60,000 nucleotides of DNA, taken from Antedon mediterranea (taxonomy: Eukaryota; Echinodermata; Crinoidea; Comatulida; Antedonidae). The notes beneath the pieces were generated by a model that worked only from the letters and a program-made list of their open reading frames with translations, made no database searches and had not been told where the DNA came from. Both the position numbers and the translations under genes were made by a program. Where the stretch lies: positions 25,551,001 through 25,611,000 of the forward strand of contig NC_092673.1 of assembly GCF_964355755.1 (NCBI RefSeq), written 5' to 3'. Of this stretch, positions 1-11,594 are shown in pieces. The first letter of the stretch is position 1. Each line of letters begins with the position of its first letter.

Positions 1-226
1 ACAATGTCTGAAACTAAAAAAATAAATGGGTCTTAAGCCGACCTTAGAAATACAAACGGAAGGATTAAACCACGATTAAGGAAGCGAGTTCCCACTAGCA
101 TTACCACCACAATCGTAAGGTTTCGAGGAATAATCATATCAATCAATCAATCAATCAATTCAGTACAATAAATCAAATCATTACTACATAGACTATCATT
201 TAGGAATTAGTTTGAACAAATGTTAA
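1..226. other. AT-rich unique sequence with short ATCA microsatellite
   Basis: No gene or element is visible. A short (ATCA)n run of about five units lies near 138-159. Confidence 0.6.
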
Positions 227-228
227 TA

Positions 229-395
229 CAGTAAACTCTCTGAAAACCGGAAACTCTCCCAAAACCAGCCCTTTTCTTGAGATCCAAAATGTCCCAAATT
301 CAGTTTTACCAACTAGAAACACATTTCGAATACCATTCCATAAAACCAGACATAATGCAAACCCAAAGGTTTCTGGTATTGGGAGAGTGGCCGTG
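229..395. mobile_element. pogo/Tigger-like MITE, 167 bp
   Basis: The left end reads CAGTAAACTCTCTGAAAACC directly after a TA. The right end, read on the other strand, begins CAC and matches about 15 of 20 bases of the following left-end sequence (ACTCTC, ACC, GGAAA positions), and is also followed by TA (396-397). Ends of the form CAG-AAACTCTC-CCGGA at TA sites are typical of the pogo branch of Tc1/mariner elements. The 88-codon minus-strand frame across it is a by-product of the element and shows no transposase motif. It is non-autonomous by size. Confidence 0.55.
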
Positions 396-471
396 TATAA
401 ATACCATAGTGAAGAAAGGGAACGATTGTTAATTATTATTAAAAGTTGAGATGTTTTATATTCCACCCTTA

Positions 472-600
472 AGCTTTGTCTACACTATCAAACTTTATGT
501 TGCAAAACATTTGATGTGTTCATAATAATATGGACACGAATGCGTCATATCACTACCATGTTTGAGAAAATCACACTTTTGAATAGTGTAGACAGAGATT
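472..600. mobile_element. MITE family D, copy 1 (both TIRs present)
   Basis: It starts AGCTTTGTCTACACTATCAAA after TA (470-471), within the 20-base limit written here as AGCTTTGTCTACACTATCAA. It ends with the inverse, ATAGTGTAGACAGAGATT, before TA (601-602). The interior carries the family word TGATGTGTTCATAA and a degenerate TCATATCACTACCAT segment shared with copies at 13.6, 22.9, 40.8 and 44.7 kb. This is the only copy here with both ends intact. Confidence 0.7.
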
Positions 601-602
601 TA

Positions 603-1054
603 GATAAATTCTCGGATTGTTTAACTTTATCAAGTTTTCAATTGGCAGTTCGCAGACAAAAAATAATTAAGTTTATTTTAAGGATCTGATTGGATTAGAA
701 CAATTTAAATATTTATAAACAAAGTAAGATTTGGTATATTATACTTGGCAATTTTACGACTTCTTAATCTAAATAGTTAGGCCTACCTACCATGGATAAC
801 TTCATGGGCCTACATAAGTTATGAGAAGAGTTAACGATAGCAACATTACTTTTATAAACAAGATGTGTGGCAACATTTTACATTTCGTTTAAATTGGCAC
901 TGCCGTCTCTACACTCAAATGTTAATAGTTGAGGTATGACTAAATCAAACATTCTATAAACAAACTGCTGAGGGTCTGTTTTTTGTTATACCTCTTATAC
1001 CTACTATGGTAAGAGAAATAGAAATAAAGAAAACATCAACTCTGCGGAAATGTA
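603..1054. other. AT-rich unique sequence
   Basis: No gene, tandem repeat or inverted repeat of note is visible. Two GGCCTAC words occur near 780 and 811. Confidence 0.5.
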
Positions 1055-1161
1055 GGGTGTCTGGAAAACTCATATCTAGAAACCTCAGATCTCAGATATA
1101 TCTGACTTTTTTAGATCTAGAAAACTGAGATATATCTGAGATCTGAGTTTTCTAGACACCC
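1055..1161. mobile_element. foldback MITE, 107 bp, almost entirely palindromic
   Basis: The ends are GGGTGTCTGGAAAACTCA and TGAGTTTTCTAGACACCC (one mismatch). The inverted repeat continues inward through AGATCTCAGATATATCT-type blocks, so nearly the whole 107 bp can fold into one hairpin. TA precedes the left end (1053-1054), but the right flank is GCG, so a target duplication is not clear. No coding capacity. Confidence 0.75.
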
Positions 1162-2308
1162 GCGAATGTGTACTAGTACAAGTACAATATAATATTTAAC
1201 ATATTTACCGAAGCAAGTTAAAAAAAAAAGAAGTACATTATGAATTAAAGATATCAGCAGCTGCTTTGAATATAGTTGTTGTATACAAACATATAATATT
1301 GATATTTTATATCCCTTCGTCCTTATAAGGGGCCTATTGTATTTGCAGAGTATCAGAGTGTTTAAATGGAATTGGAAACAATATAGTACAAATTCAGTAA
1401 TTTTTCATTCTCGTAACTATGATTTGTCAGTATCATAGACGACTTCTGATACAGTGTCACATAATGTATCACATGTGACGCCTCTATAAGTTAATTAACC
1501 TAACCCTAACGGGCACATCTGATACACGTGACCATGTATTACAGAATTTGCCATGATACGGAACAGAGTGCCATAAAGCAGAGATACAACAAAGGGAATT
1601 CGGGTGAACATTTATGACACAAAATTATTTTATATATAATATAAGACAACACTTACCGTAAGCTATTTAATCACAAATAATTTACGCTTTCTCAGTAGAG
1701 TGCTTTCAGATGTAAAAATCTGAATCATCCATAAAACATTCCAATACTGAATTAAACACACGGCACAAATGTATTGTGTATTAATCTTTTATGTGTTTTA
1801 TTCAAACGGTAATTGGAAGTGAAGGGAATATTAATTCTTATGTTGGTTATGCTGATTAAATCGACAACGAAGGCAAACCACTAAGATTAGATGTAAGTAA
1901 TCAATAATGATTTGCAGTGCATTGAATTTAAATTCGGTTTCTCTACAGTCTTAATCCAATTGTGATTTCTATAACGTATTGGGAAGCATGGCGTAATAGT
2001 GAGTTTGCATAGTAAAAGGAGATGACTTCGTGGAAGTATGTTCATTGACTATCTGTCATTATAAAGTACTGGGAATATTATTGTGAAAAATTCGATAAAA
2101 TCTCCACCACCACCACCGCAGGACATTCACTCGCAGGGATACATCATCTGAAGCGCACTTCTGTGTACAAGTGTCTATTTCACATTAAAACATGCGCGTA
2201 GGCGGCATATTATATAACGTTGCGTACTGTTAATCTATCCAGATTATATATACATTATAATTGCAAATATAATAATTTTTCTTAAAAGTAATTTATTATA
2301 CAGTAATA
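1162..2308. other. AT-rich unique sequence
   Basis: No gene is seen. A patch at 1435-1560 has several TATCACATGTGAC and GATACACGTGAC words in both orientations and could be a decayed MITE. A short telomere-like AACCTAACCCTAAC run lies at about 1497-1511. A CCACCACCACCACC run lies near 2104. Confidence 0.45.
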
Positions 2309-2483
2309 GCTTAAGGGTCTTTCACACCTGGCACGATTCGGGTCCGGCGCTGGAAATAAAACGTCAATGTTTTGTTTTCACGCGGCTACGCGCTTATCAA
2401 TTGACACATAAGCCGCGTGGAGCGTCGTGAAAACGAAACATTGGCGTTCGTTTCGCTGGACAGGTGTGAACGTCATTTTAAGC
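2309..2483. mobile_element. MITE with long TIRs, 175 bp
   Basis: The left end GCTTAAGGGTCTTTCACACC and the right end, read in reverse as GCTTAAAATGACGTTCACAC, match in the outer GCTTAA and the inner TTCACACC blocks. The inverted repeat continues inward (CAATGTTTTGTTTTCACG against CAATGTTTCGTTTTCACG). It is locally GC-richer than its flanks. No clear target duplication. Confidence 0.6.
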
Positions 2484-2573
2484 GGTATTCACATCCATTC
2501 TAAGGGTGCATTGCCAATTCGCTGTTATTAAGTCTTTACTTACATCCGCGTCGTTAACTCCGGTATAAAGCTA

Positions 2574-2902
2574 GTTTCACACTGAGCATATAGCGTCCGG
2601 TTGCCGGATAAAAACGCATAAAAAGGTATATGTAGTGTTTAAATATAGAACCGTTCATACATTGTAAAAATAGTGTTTAGCCATAAACATGTATAGGCCT
2701 AGATATAAACATGTTTAGGTTCAAACATGTAACTATGTGTTTAAAAGCTAAATGTGTGGAAAAGTGGGTACAACATAGATGTTTAAAATCCAATATGTTT
2801 ACAGTGTAATCATGTCTGATAACGTACAAAGCGTAGGCTACGTGTCTTAACAAACCGCCCGAACAAAATTCAGGGGTTTTGTCGGACATATACGTGTGAA
2901 AC
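2574..2902. mobile_element. possible MITE with GTTTCACAC termini
   Basis: The left end begins GTTTCACACTGAGCATATAG and the right end in reverse begins GTTTCACACGTATATGTCCG. Both share GTTTCACAC, an ATAT word and a TCCG word. The interior is rich in ACATGT and TGTTTAAA words. The 79-codon minus frame inside has no recognisable domain. The boundary is uncertain. Confidence 0.4.
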
Positions 2903-3406
2903 GTATTGAAACACATTACAGAAAAAAAATGTTGAACAGCTTTTTACAAACCCCATGAATGCAGTATTGACAGTGTTTGCCACATCACGGTGTATTTCTA
3001 TTATTGTGTCATTTCACTTAATTGTTGTTCGGGTGTTGACACCTCAATATAATATTGACTCAACCTAATATGCTTGTCGTGCAGTTTGTTTTGAATTCAA
3101 ATGTTTCTTTCATTGTCATTATATTTAGATTGTAGTATTTATTGTGGAGATATATAACTAACACACAATTATGAATTCTGTTAACGGTACGAAGAATCAA
3201 TATCAGGCCTAGGCCTCTTGAAAACAAAACCTCAGGTACTGCTAGCTGTACTTGAAGCCTTGAGAACATAATTATAAATACAGAAATATTAATTTGAAAG
3301 TACGGTGGAGGGAATATAATAGTGATATTCTAATGATGAAACTTCTGAGGATGATGACAATTACGATAAGAGTCCTGACAAAATTAAACTAATTACAGAA
3401 GCAACT
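2903..3406. other. AT-rich unique sequence
   Basis: Nothing recognisable. AGGCCTAGGCCT occurs at about 3205. Confidence 0.5.
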
Positions 3407-3943
3407 GACGCAATGATAATGATACTGGTGATGAAAACGATGATTGTAATGATGACGAAAATAATGACGCAATGATAATGATACTGATGATGAAAACGAT
3501 GTTTGCAATGATGACGAAAATGACGCAATGATAATGATACTGGTGATGAAAACGATGATTGTAATGATGACGAAAATAATGACGCAATGATAATGATACT
3601 GATGATGAAAACGATGTTTGCAATGATGACGAAAATGACGCAATGATAATGATACTGGTGATGAAAACGATGATTGTAATGATGACGAAAATAATGACGC
3701 AATGATAATGATACTGATGATGAAAACGATGTTTGCAATGATGACGAAAATGACGCAATGATAATGATACTGGTGATGAAAACGATGATTGTAATGATGA
3801 CGAAAATAATGACGCAATGATAATGATACTGATGATAAAAACGATGTTTGCAATGATGACGAAAATGACGCAATGATAACGATAGTGTGGTGATGAAAAC
3901 GATGATTGTAATGATGACGAAAATGACGCAATGATAATGATAC

Positions 3944-4182
3944 TGGTTATCAAAACTTACTTACTTGTTACTTGTTTGCATAGCTATATCCCCATTATTG
4001 GGGAAATTTCGCCGTCATTGACATTATGTTGACATAGCACAACAATGAGAGACGTTAATTTTGATGAGAAGGTCATGGAACACTAATTAATTTTAAAAAC
4101 AACTAAAAACCTGGGACCTGTAACCCTTGGTAGGGACCCTGACGGGTACTCTCCCTCCGGGTCAAAGGGATCCCGAAACTCA
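3944..4182. repeat. 239-bp spacer module inside the minisatellite, copy 1
   Basis: Unique-looking sequence starting GGTTATCAAAACTTACTTAC and ending in the GGGTCAAAGGGATCCCGAAAC region. It contains a small hairpin, CCCCATTATTGGGG, and (ACTT)n. It recurs nearly unchanged 687 bp downstream. It could be a fragment of another mobile element trapped in the array. The minus strand reads through a short peptide that ends at a stop, with no known domain. Confidence 0.8.
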
Positions 4183-4630
4183 TCGGTGATTGTAATGATG
4201 ACGAAAATGACGCAATGATAATGATACTGGTGATGAAAACGATGATTGTAATGATGACGAAAATAATGACGCAATGATAATGATACTGATGATGAAAACG
4301 ATGTTTGCAATGATGACGAAAATGACGCAATGATAATGATACTGGTGATGAAAACGATGATTGTAATGATGACGAAAATAATGACGCAATGATAATGATA
4401 CTGATGATGAAAACGATGTTTGCAATGATGACGAAAATGACGCAATGATAATGATACTGGTGATGAAAACGATGATTGTAATGATGACGAAAATAATGAC
4501 GCAATGATAATGATACCGATGATAAAAACGATGTTTGCAATGATGACGAAAATGACGCAATGATAACGATAGTGTGGTAATGAAAACGATGATTGTAATG
4601 ATGACGAAAATGACGCAATGATAATGATAC

Positions 4631-4869
4631 TGGTTATCAAAACTTACTTACTTGTTACTTGTTTGCATAGCTATATCCCCATTATTGGGGAAATTTCGCC
4701 GTCATTGACATTATGTTGACATAGCACAACAATGAGAGACGTTAATTTTGATGAGAAGGTCATGGAACACTAATTAATTTTAAAAACAACTAAAAACCTG
4801 GGACCTGTAACCCTTGGTAGGGACCCTGACGGGTACTCTCCCTCCGGGTCAAAGGGATCCCGAAACTCA
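4631..4869. repeat. 239-bp spacer module, copy 2
   Basis: A near-exact copy of 3944-4182. Both edges keep the same 687-bp offset (TACTGGTTAT at 3941 and 4628; CATCGGTGAT at 4181 and 4868). The module was therefore duplicated together with adjoining minisatellite as one segmental tandem duplication. Confidence 0.85.
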
Positions 4870-5384
4870 TCGGTGATTGTAATGATGACGAAAATGACGC
4901 AATGATAATGATACTGGTGATGAAAACGATGATTGTAATGATGACGAAAATGACGCAATGATAATGATACTGGTGATGAAAACGATGATTGTAATGATGA
5001 CGAAAATAACGCAATGATAACGATACTGGTGATAAAAACGAGGATTGTAATGATGACGAAAATGACGCAATGATAATGATACTGGTGATGAAAACGATGA
5101 TTGCAATGATGACGAAAATAATGACGCAATGATAACGATAGTGTGGTGATGAAAATGATGATTGTAATGATGACGAAAATAATGACGCAATGATAATGAT
5201 ACTGGTGAGGAAAACGATGATTGTAATGATGACGAAAATAACGCAGGTAATATAAAATTATGATAAGCGTGATGATGACTAAGTAAATTATATAATTCTC
5301 TTTTAGTTATTGATGTGGCCTTCATATTTTTTCAGATTCATTGAATCAGTTTAAGAATAAAGTGTTAAGTTTATTATGATTTTC

Positions 5385-5508
5385 AAATGCTACCTTTTTA
5401 TCTTTTTGGCATTTTTCCATGTATTTGTATCCGTTTTGTGTTTACCCTCTTGTTATTGGCGAATTTCTTTTGCTGGTTGTGTTTGAAAATAAAATAAATA
5501 AATAAAAA
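5385..5508 (+). mobile_element. possible LINE 3' tail
   Basis: A T-rich stretch with TTTTGCTGGTTGTGTTTGAA is followed by AAATAAAATAAATAAATAAA. A 3' end closing in a short AAAT-type repeat is typical of CR1/L2-like LINEs. No reverse-transcriptase coding sequence is visible upstream, where the minisatellite lies. Identification rests on tail style only. Confidence 0.3.
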
Positions 5509-6044
5509 TGATGAAAATAATCAAAGTGGTCATAGTCACAAAATACAGTGAATTACGAAAATGCCGGCGATGACGTTGTAAAGTGATAATGAGTAACTGC
5601 TGATTATTTCTAAAATATAATAATTTTAATAAATATACAAACGTATTGCATTATCTATGTAAGTATGCCTGAGCGATTAAAGAATTAGGTTGAGGTGTTT
5701 TACATTAGTAATGCAAACATCACATGATTAGTTCAACGAGTCTTCAATAAAGTACTTTTGCATGTCACATAATAATGCACTTGAAGGTTTAATATAGCAT
5801 GTACTACTAAACGCAGTGGTCAATATAACACGATTAGTATATCGAGTGGAATTACCTCAATCTGTCAACATACGTAATTCACCTTGCTAAATGCGATATG
5901 AGTATATTCATTCGGACACAGAAGCTAGCTTTAGTGATATTGTGTTGGTTTGTCGGTTAGTCCTAATTTGTAGACGCAGTGTTTTTTTATGCAACCGGAA
6001 CACTAAGTTAGCCTACACAGACAACGCTTAGCTGTCAACGCTGA
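5509..6044. other. AT-rich unique sequence
   Basis: No gene or clear repeat is visible. Confidence 0.5.
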
Positions 6045-6389
6045 GGAGTCAACGCAAGTCAACGTTGTCAACGCAAGGACGTAACGCAACGTAAAGCGTG
6101 GTTCCCACTAGTGACGCAACGCAAGGACGTAACGCAACGCAAGTGAATTGACCAATCACAAGCGATGGCTTATTCGCTTGTGATTGCTAACTGTCTATAA
6201 CTTCGCTTGTCATTGGTTAAAACGCTTGCGTTGCGTTTACGTCCTTGCGTTGCGTTCTAGTGGGAACCACGCTTTAGTGATTTGAAACAATCACAAGCGA
6301 TAGATTATTAGAACAATGACTTCTCGTTGGTCAACTCCCTTGCGTTGCGCGTACGTCCTTGCGCTGCGTCTCTAGTGGGAACCAAGCTT
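6045..6389. mobile_element. diverged family A MITE interrupted by a younger copy
   Basis: Left remnants (CGCAAGGACGTAACGCAACG up to 6091) and a right half at 6277-6389 ending TAGTGGGAACCAAGCTT before TA (6390-6391) flank the fresh copy at 6094-6274. The right half keeps the family plan (ATTGG-type word, CTTGCGTTGCG, then the terminal repeat). The outer left terminus is not recognisable. Confidence 0.6.
6094..6274. mobile_element. MITE family A, complete copy (181 bp)
   Basis: The ends are AAGCGTGGTTCCCACTAG and CTAGTGGGAACCACGCTT, flanked by TA on both sides (6092-6093 and 6275-6276). TIRs continue inward about 70 bp through CGCAACGCAAGGACGTAACG and an ACCAAT word. The centre holds a second hairpin (CAATCACAAGCGAT against ATTCGCTTGTGATTG). 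TA duplication suggests mobilisation by a Tc1/mariner-superfamily transposase, though none is encoded here. Confidence 0.85.
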
Positions 6390-6391
6390 TA

Positions 6392-9300
6392 CCTGTTGTC
6401 GCCTACGATGTAATACCGAAATTTGACATTATTTTGTATGCGTTAGTGTTAGTTCTGGCATGTCCACTTATAATTAAATACAGTGGTCAATATATGTGAC
6501 ACGGACGGTTTCAGTATATTCAATTATTAATAACGATAATCGAGTTTTTTGTTGTTGATTTGTCGGCATACTCAATACCTGCAGTAGACTCCTCAATAAC
6601 AGATACGACAGCGAAGATAATATAATATAACGATATATAATAAACAGTAATGTCAATAGGTCTGGATAATCTATAAATATAAGCAGAAATCGAATACAAG
6701 AAAACAAGTTGTCTATTTTAGGAGACTCTATTCCGACTGACTACACAACGTACGTGGACAGATAACAATATGAAAAATTCTAATGCAAATATTGTCATCT
6801 AATAATAGTTCATTATAATATCTAAACTGTATTCTGAATAAAACTGTTTGAATTAGATGACAAGCGCTTTAGTAAATAACTTGTATATGTTAAAAGAATA
6901 TTGCACTAACTGACTGACTGGCCCACACCCTCTAGTCTCACACACCCCTGCAATCATTCTTCCTGGTGTCGTGGCTGATTCGACAATATATAATTAAACA
7001 ACAGACTTAACTATACATTTTTACCGAATAATATACTCGACCATTTTGTATGAAAACTCAGCTAAACCAAGTGGAACCCTGACGAAAAAGTGACTAATTA
7101 AAGATGTTTTCCACATTACGTGGGTAACGAGTTAAAAGTGGTTTTGCTCGCCTTGTAATAATAATATAATTAGCGTCATCCCCTTTCGATAATATCGTAT
7201 ACTTTTCATTGGCGTACAATATAATAGAGCCTTTCTTTCTATGAGCATAATAATGTTGGTGCAATTTTATTAAACACACCGTGGTATGATGATACGCACA
7301 CATGCTCACCAGGCTGCAACAAGCTATACAAACTAAATGCGATCAATAGTCTTTGTCAATGATCTCCACATAGTGTGAATTAATTCAGTTTTAGCACACC
7401 AAATCAAGTGTAACTTACCCGAGTTATATCACATTCAGTTCACCGATGAAACGTTAATTCCAAAGGGTGCTGGGCCTAGCAGAACAACCTGTAAAATGAG
7501 ATAAACATTACGTTTGAAGACGACGATGATGACATTACACGTACGCAACTTGTTTGAAGACTAAATGACGACCCTATTAATTAAACTAGCTCAAATTCGG
7601 TACGGTAGCTCAGTCAGATCAATATTTATATCAATGGTGACTTCTGTTCAACCATAGTATATGAGCACACGATAGCGTGTGAATAGCTGCCTAGATAAAC
7701 GACTTGCGCGTGTCTGGTTAATCTGTTTGTGAGTTCGAATAATAACAACAAGCGGATTCACACGTATTTTAAAGGCTCAAAGTTATTATGACCTTGCATA
7801 TAATTATTAGTACTGTATTGTCAATGCACTATTTATATCCATGGTCACGACAACCGTGATTAGTCGAGTAGAGAAATAAGAGAGAACGGGAATTCAGTTT
7901 TATATGTTTAAAGAAAATAGTGGGAGGTAAATTACCATGTCACATGTCACATTAAAGAACAAATACATTGATTTTACAGTACGGCAGTGTCAAATGCGGA
8001 TTCTATGGGGTAATACTCGCCTACAAATCACACAATCATCATCAACTCTTAGGCCTAAATTACAATACAATTTCGCGAAGGCCCTGAAGCCACAAGCCAA
8101 CCCTTGTTCTGGGGTTTCCCGGGTCATTTTGGGCGTGCTCCCCGTGACTGAGATTGGGTTTACATATCGCTACGTCACAAACTATATTTATCATTGAAAC
8201 CTCATACAACAGTAATACTCAATACCTCGAAATTACTATAAAGAATTTCTAAATTACCTGAAACTACCTGAACTATTTTTAAATTCCTAAGAACAATTTA
8301 TTTGTCTAACCATTTCATGATTTAGTTGCATTACAACAATATATTATATTTAAAACATGTTCAATCTAATACATTATTAATATGCATACCGTATGCTCAT
8401 TCAAGGACAGGATTCAATACAATATGTTTCCTTTAGTGTTCCTTTTCTGGAAAATGATTTAAAAATAGTAAACGAAAAGTTTTCCTAATTAAACACGGAT
8501 ATATTATTGTTATTATATAACTTGTTGGTATTAAAACAACAAACTAAAAAAGAATATATTATTGTTATATTATTTTATGATGATCAATAACTGCAGCGTA
8601 CCGTATGTGGATTTAGTGTACCGCTCTCTGATAGCGGACATGCCTGTTGAATTGTAATGATATTTGTAAATTATAGGCCTATTTGAAATTTCTATCTTAT
8701 CCACGAACACAATACGTTTATACATAAAACAAAATTTATTATTTTTATATGCAATTATTATCTGTATTTAAAATGAAGATGATTAACCCTCCATTGGGAC
8801 ATCCGGGCCTTTTTCAGAGGATACCCCTCTAGCGTATACTGTAGGCCTAACGCCTACTGACAAACAAATAATTACATTGACGGAAATTCATATTTAAACT
8901 TTAAGTTAGTTGAAGACCACCATAATGAAACTCTGCCAAGGAGACGCCGAGACGACGACATTGCCAGTATAGAAACAAAAACTAAATCCTGAATGCCTTT
9001 AAACTAAAAATAGAAAATCATATTGATACCTTACTTCTGGTGATTAATTTTCTATATACAATCTATATATAATGCATCGACATACACTTTCATGTTTCAT
9101 CTACATTATTTCAATGTTTTATTTTCAGTTCCTCTAGCGTATTAATTAAAAGGGTGCATTATTTTTGGCGCGGCAACAAACCAAAAATGGTTTTATATTA
9201 AATTAGTTAAGAATTTTATTCTCGAAGATGGATTCATTTCCACACTTTAAAAAAAACTATATTAATAAAAGTAGGCAGGAGAAAATATTCGAAAGTAAAG

Positions 9301-10832
9301 AGGTTTAATAATTTTACCAAATCTAAAATTTTTACGTGATATAAAAAAAGAATGAATGAGATTTCCACAAAAAAACACAACTTTTAACTAGTTGTTTATA
9401 AACACATCTATTATCTTTTTAATATTAAAAAATGCCTAAATTTATAGTTTTTGCATGTATTGTAGGCTATTGCGTTACAAACATAACACGGTTTATAGGT
9501 TAGATCGAGTCGATCAATATCTAGTCGTAGCAGGTGAAAAAAATGAATCGCCTTTGAAATACAGTACACGATTGATGAGGCGGTGGTCAGCAGGTTGAAA
9601 AAGAAAAGACATAATTCTTTTATATTAAACAGCAATGTTATTGTCTGAAAACATGTTGTTATATACTAAGTGCGCGCACGGCGCAGTAGCCCCTAATTAA
9701 CGGAAAGACCGCAGTGGAAAGGAAGTATACCGTGAATGACCTAATACATACATTTTGCCTCCAGGCGTACATGCATAGAATCTCCTAACTCTTAAAATTG
9801 ATATCGATTTATATGATAGGCTATGGAAGGATTATTTAACATTACAACTATCTAGGCTTGCCTAAAGCTTTGAATAGCTTTCTGTTTCAACCAATCACAC
9901 GCCAAAACTAAATAAAAAGTCTAAACTTTTTGTTTTGATTATACGGTTAAAAAACGTTTACGCTATAAAGAAAATATGACACGCATTAAGCGCAATAATC
10001 GTCAGACACAGATTAACAATGATACAACTTAAATGTACATTTCTAAATGCCTTGTTTTATTATTCTACAAAACAGATTCGTTGATAAATTACTAATATAA
10101 AATGTTTGTCTAGTTGTATAATACATTGAAGTGATTTTAAAGTGAATAACAATAAAATTAACTTAATTTTTATTTGTTTACTCAAAACTTCAGACCTCTA
10201 TTTTCCTAGTTCAAAAGCTTGTCTCATTAGAGCCCCTACAATACAAAATTGTATAACACATGAACAGAAATATCTTTTAGATAAAGCATGAATGATTCCA
10301 CCGAACTTTCGAGTTAAAATAACGATAGTGAGGCATTTAGACAAACTGCCTTAAAATGTGATATGTTTCGAGAAACTATTCTCATCATCAAAACAGAAAA
10401 CAACGCCTAGTACATATAGAACTATACCAATAGTACAGGTTGTATGTAAATGAGGAAAGAAATATCTTTCCTTTTCCATTGTTTCTTTATTGTTTTTATA
10501 ATGTTTTAAATTGAATTTAGAACAACAAAATAAAGTTACTTACTATACATAAAGACTGTAAATAAATATGACAGATTAATAATTGTGATAAACTATTGGT
10601 TGTCTGCCGCTATATTAGTTTAATCGATCCGTTATACGGTTCCCGCGACCTTATGTTTTGCTATGATAGTGTGAATTCCGATAAAGTACCATTGCAATTC
10701 AGGTCGCTACGACTTCGGGTTCACTCGGCAAATCTAAATAATTTGATTTCATTAAGCAGCCAATATGATCGAATACTCGAATTCTGCGAATGCTCATCCC
10801 TATAGTTCTAAAACCAATATTGAATTATCGAT
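6392..10832. other. 4.4-kb AT-rich interval without identifiable genes
   Basis: No element with clear ends and no convincing exon is visible. Minor points: (ACTG)n-like at about 6905-6920; a slightly GC-richer patch at 8080-8165 lying in an 86-codon plus-strand frame (7937-8197) with no motif I recognise; a possible pogo-like remnant near 8790-8840; a GTGCGCGCACGGCGC patch near 9670; AGGCCT words at about 8051, 8676 and 8843. Confidence 0.5.
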
Positions 10833-11128
10833 ATCATTATTAGGCCTACTCATCAGTTAAGTGTGTATGCTACGGTAACTGGTCATTATTAGGCCTTACT
10901 CACCAGGTAAGTGTGTATGCTACGGTAACTGATCATTATTAGGCCTACTCACCAGGTAAGTGTGTATATGCTACGGTAACTGATCATTATTAGGCCTACT
11001 CACCAGGTAAGTGTGTATATGCTACGGTAACTGATCATTATTAGGCCTACTCCCCAGGTAAGTTTGTATGCTACGGTAACTGATCATTATTAGGCCTACT
11101 CACCAGGTAAGTGTGTATGCCACGGTAG
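10833..11128. repeat. 49-51-bp minisatellite, six copies, each built around a splice-donor-like word
   Basis: The unit runs ATCATTATTAGGCCTACTCA, then CCAGGTAAGTGTGTATGCTA, then CGGTAACTG (49 bp). Two copies have an extra AT (51 bp). Copies 2-6 contain CAGGTAAG followed by T, the full vertebrate-type 5' splice-site consensus. Copy 1 is mutated to CAGTTAAGT. The unit also contains AGGCCT. No exon is visible next to the array. Confidence 0.9.
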
Positions 11129-11533
11129 TCTTCATTTCCTGGTATGAATTTCGTATTGTTATTAAGGTTAGGTTTGTGGTACAAAAGGGAAATAAAGTTG
11201 AGAATGTTTTGACGTATAAAGTTGAGAATGTTTACGGCGGTTGTTGTAAGCCTAGCTACCTTCGATAAACCAATGATACTCATTTCTCAAAATTTATCAA
11301 ACACGATCATTGGACACAGTGCATAGTTATTTTTATACCGATTTAGTGTAAAATACATTTATAATTTATAACCATTGTCTTTTTCCATATTATCATTATA
11401 CATAATCAAAACGATTCAGTCACTATATAGAATACTTTGGATCATAAAGGATTTAAGAATAATGTTTTTTAACGCAAAAATAATATGGTGTCACAATTTA
11501 AATGTCATTGCTTGGTTTGTAGGCTACTCTCTG
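11129..11533. other. AT-rich unique sequence
   Basis: No gene. A short direct repeat of AAAGTTGAGAATGTTT lies near 11190-11235. Small frames here lack motifs. Confidence 0.5.
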
Positions 11534-11594
11534 TCGGCCAAATATCCTTTCGGCTAAATGTCTGTCGACGAAATGGCATTCGGCAAAATGTCCG
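11534..11594 (+). repeat. 15-16-bp imperfect tandem repeat, four units
   Basis: Units begin at 11534, 11550, 11565 and 11580, each of the form TCGGC-AAAT-TCC (for example TCGGCTAAATGTCTG and TCGGCAAAATGTCCG). Repeats of this TTCGGC-AAATGTCC type are, to my knowledge, met at the edges of mobile elements in several invertebrate genomes. No element boundary is seen here. Confidence 0.55.

Larger units (their letters stand above)
3407..5248. repeat. 115-bp dimeric minisatellite array in three blocks
   Basis: Two alternating units, A of 59 bp (contains CTGGTGATGAAAACGATGAT) and B of 56 bp (contains CTGATGATGAAAACGATGTT), form a 115-bp dimer; starts at 3421, 3480, 3536, 3595 and 3651 show the 59/56 rhythm. 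Blocks lie at 3407-3943, 4183-4630 and 4870-5248, separated by two copies of a 239-bp module. The third block is mainly A-type and more diverged. The unit has no stop in any minus-strand frame, so frames of 119-186 codons appear in all three phases. These are repeat artefacts, since 115 is not a multiple of 3 and the frame rotates from dimer to dimer. Confidence 0.9.

Noticed and set aside
1497-1511. Telomere-like AACCTAACCCTAAC
   Set aside because: Only about two and a half units; too short to call an interstitial telomeric repeat.
3361-5325. Several minus-strand frames of 119-186 codons
   Set aside because: All are translations of the stop-free 115-bp minisatellite, present in every phase; the repeat period is not a multiple of 3, so no frame keeps one peptide repeat.
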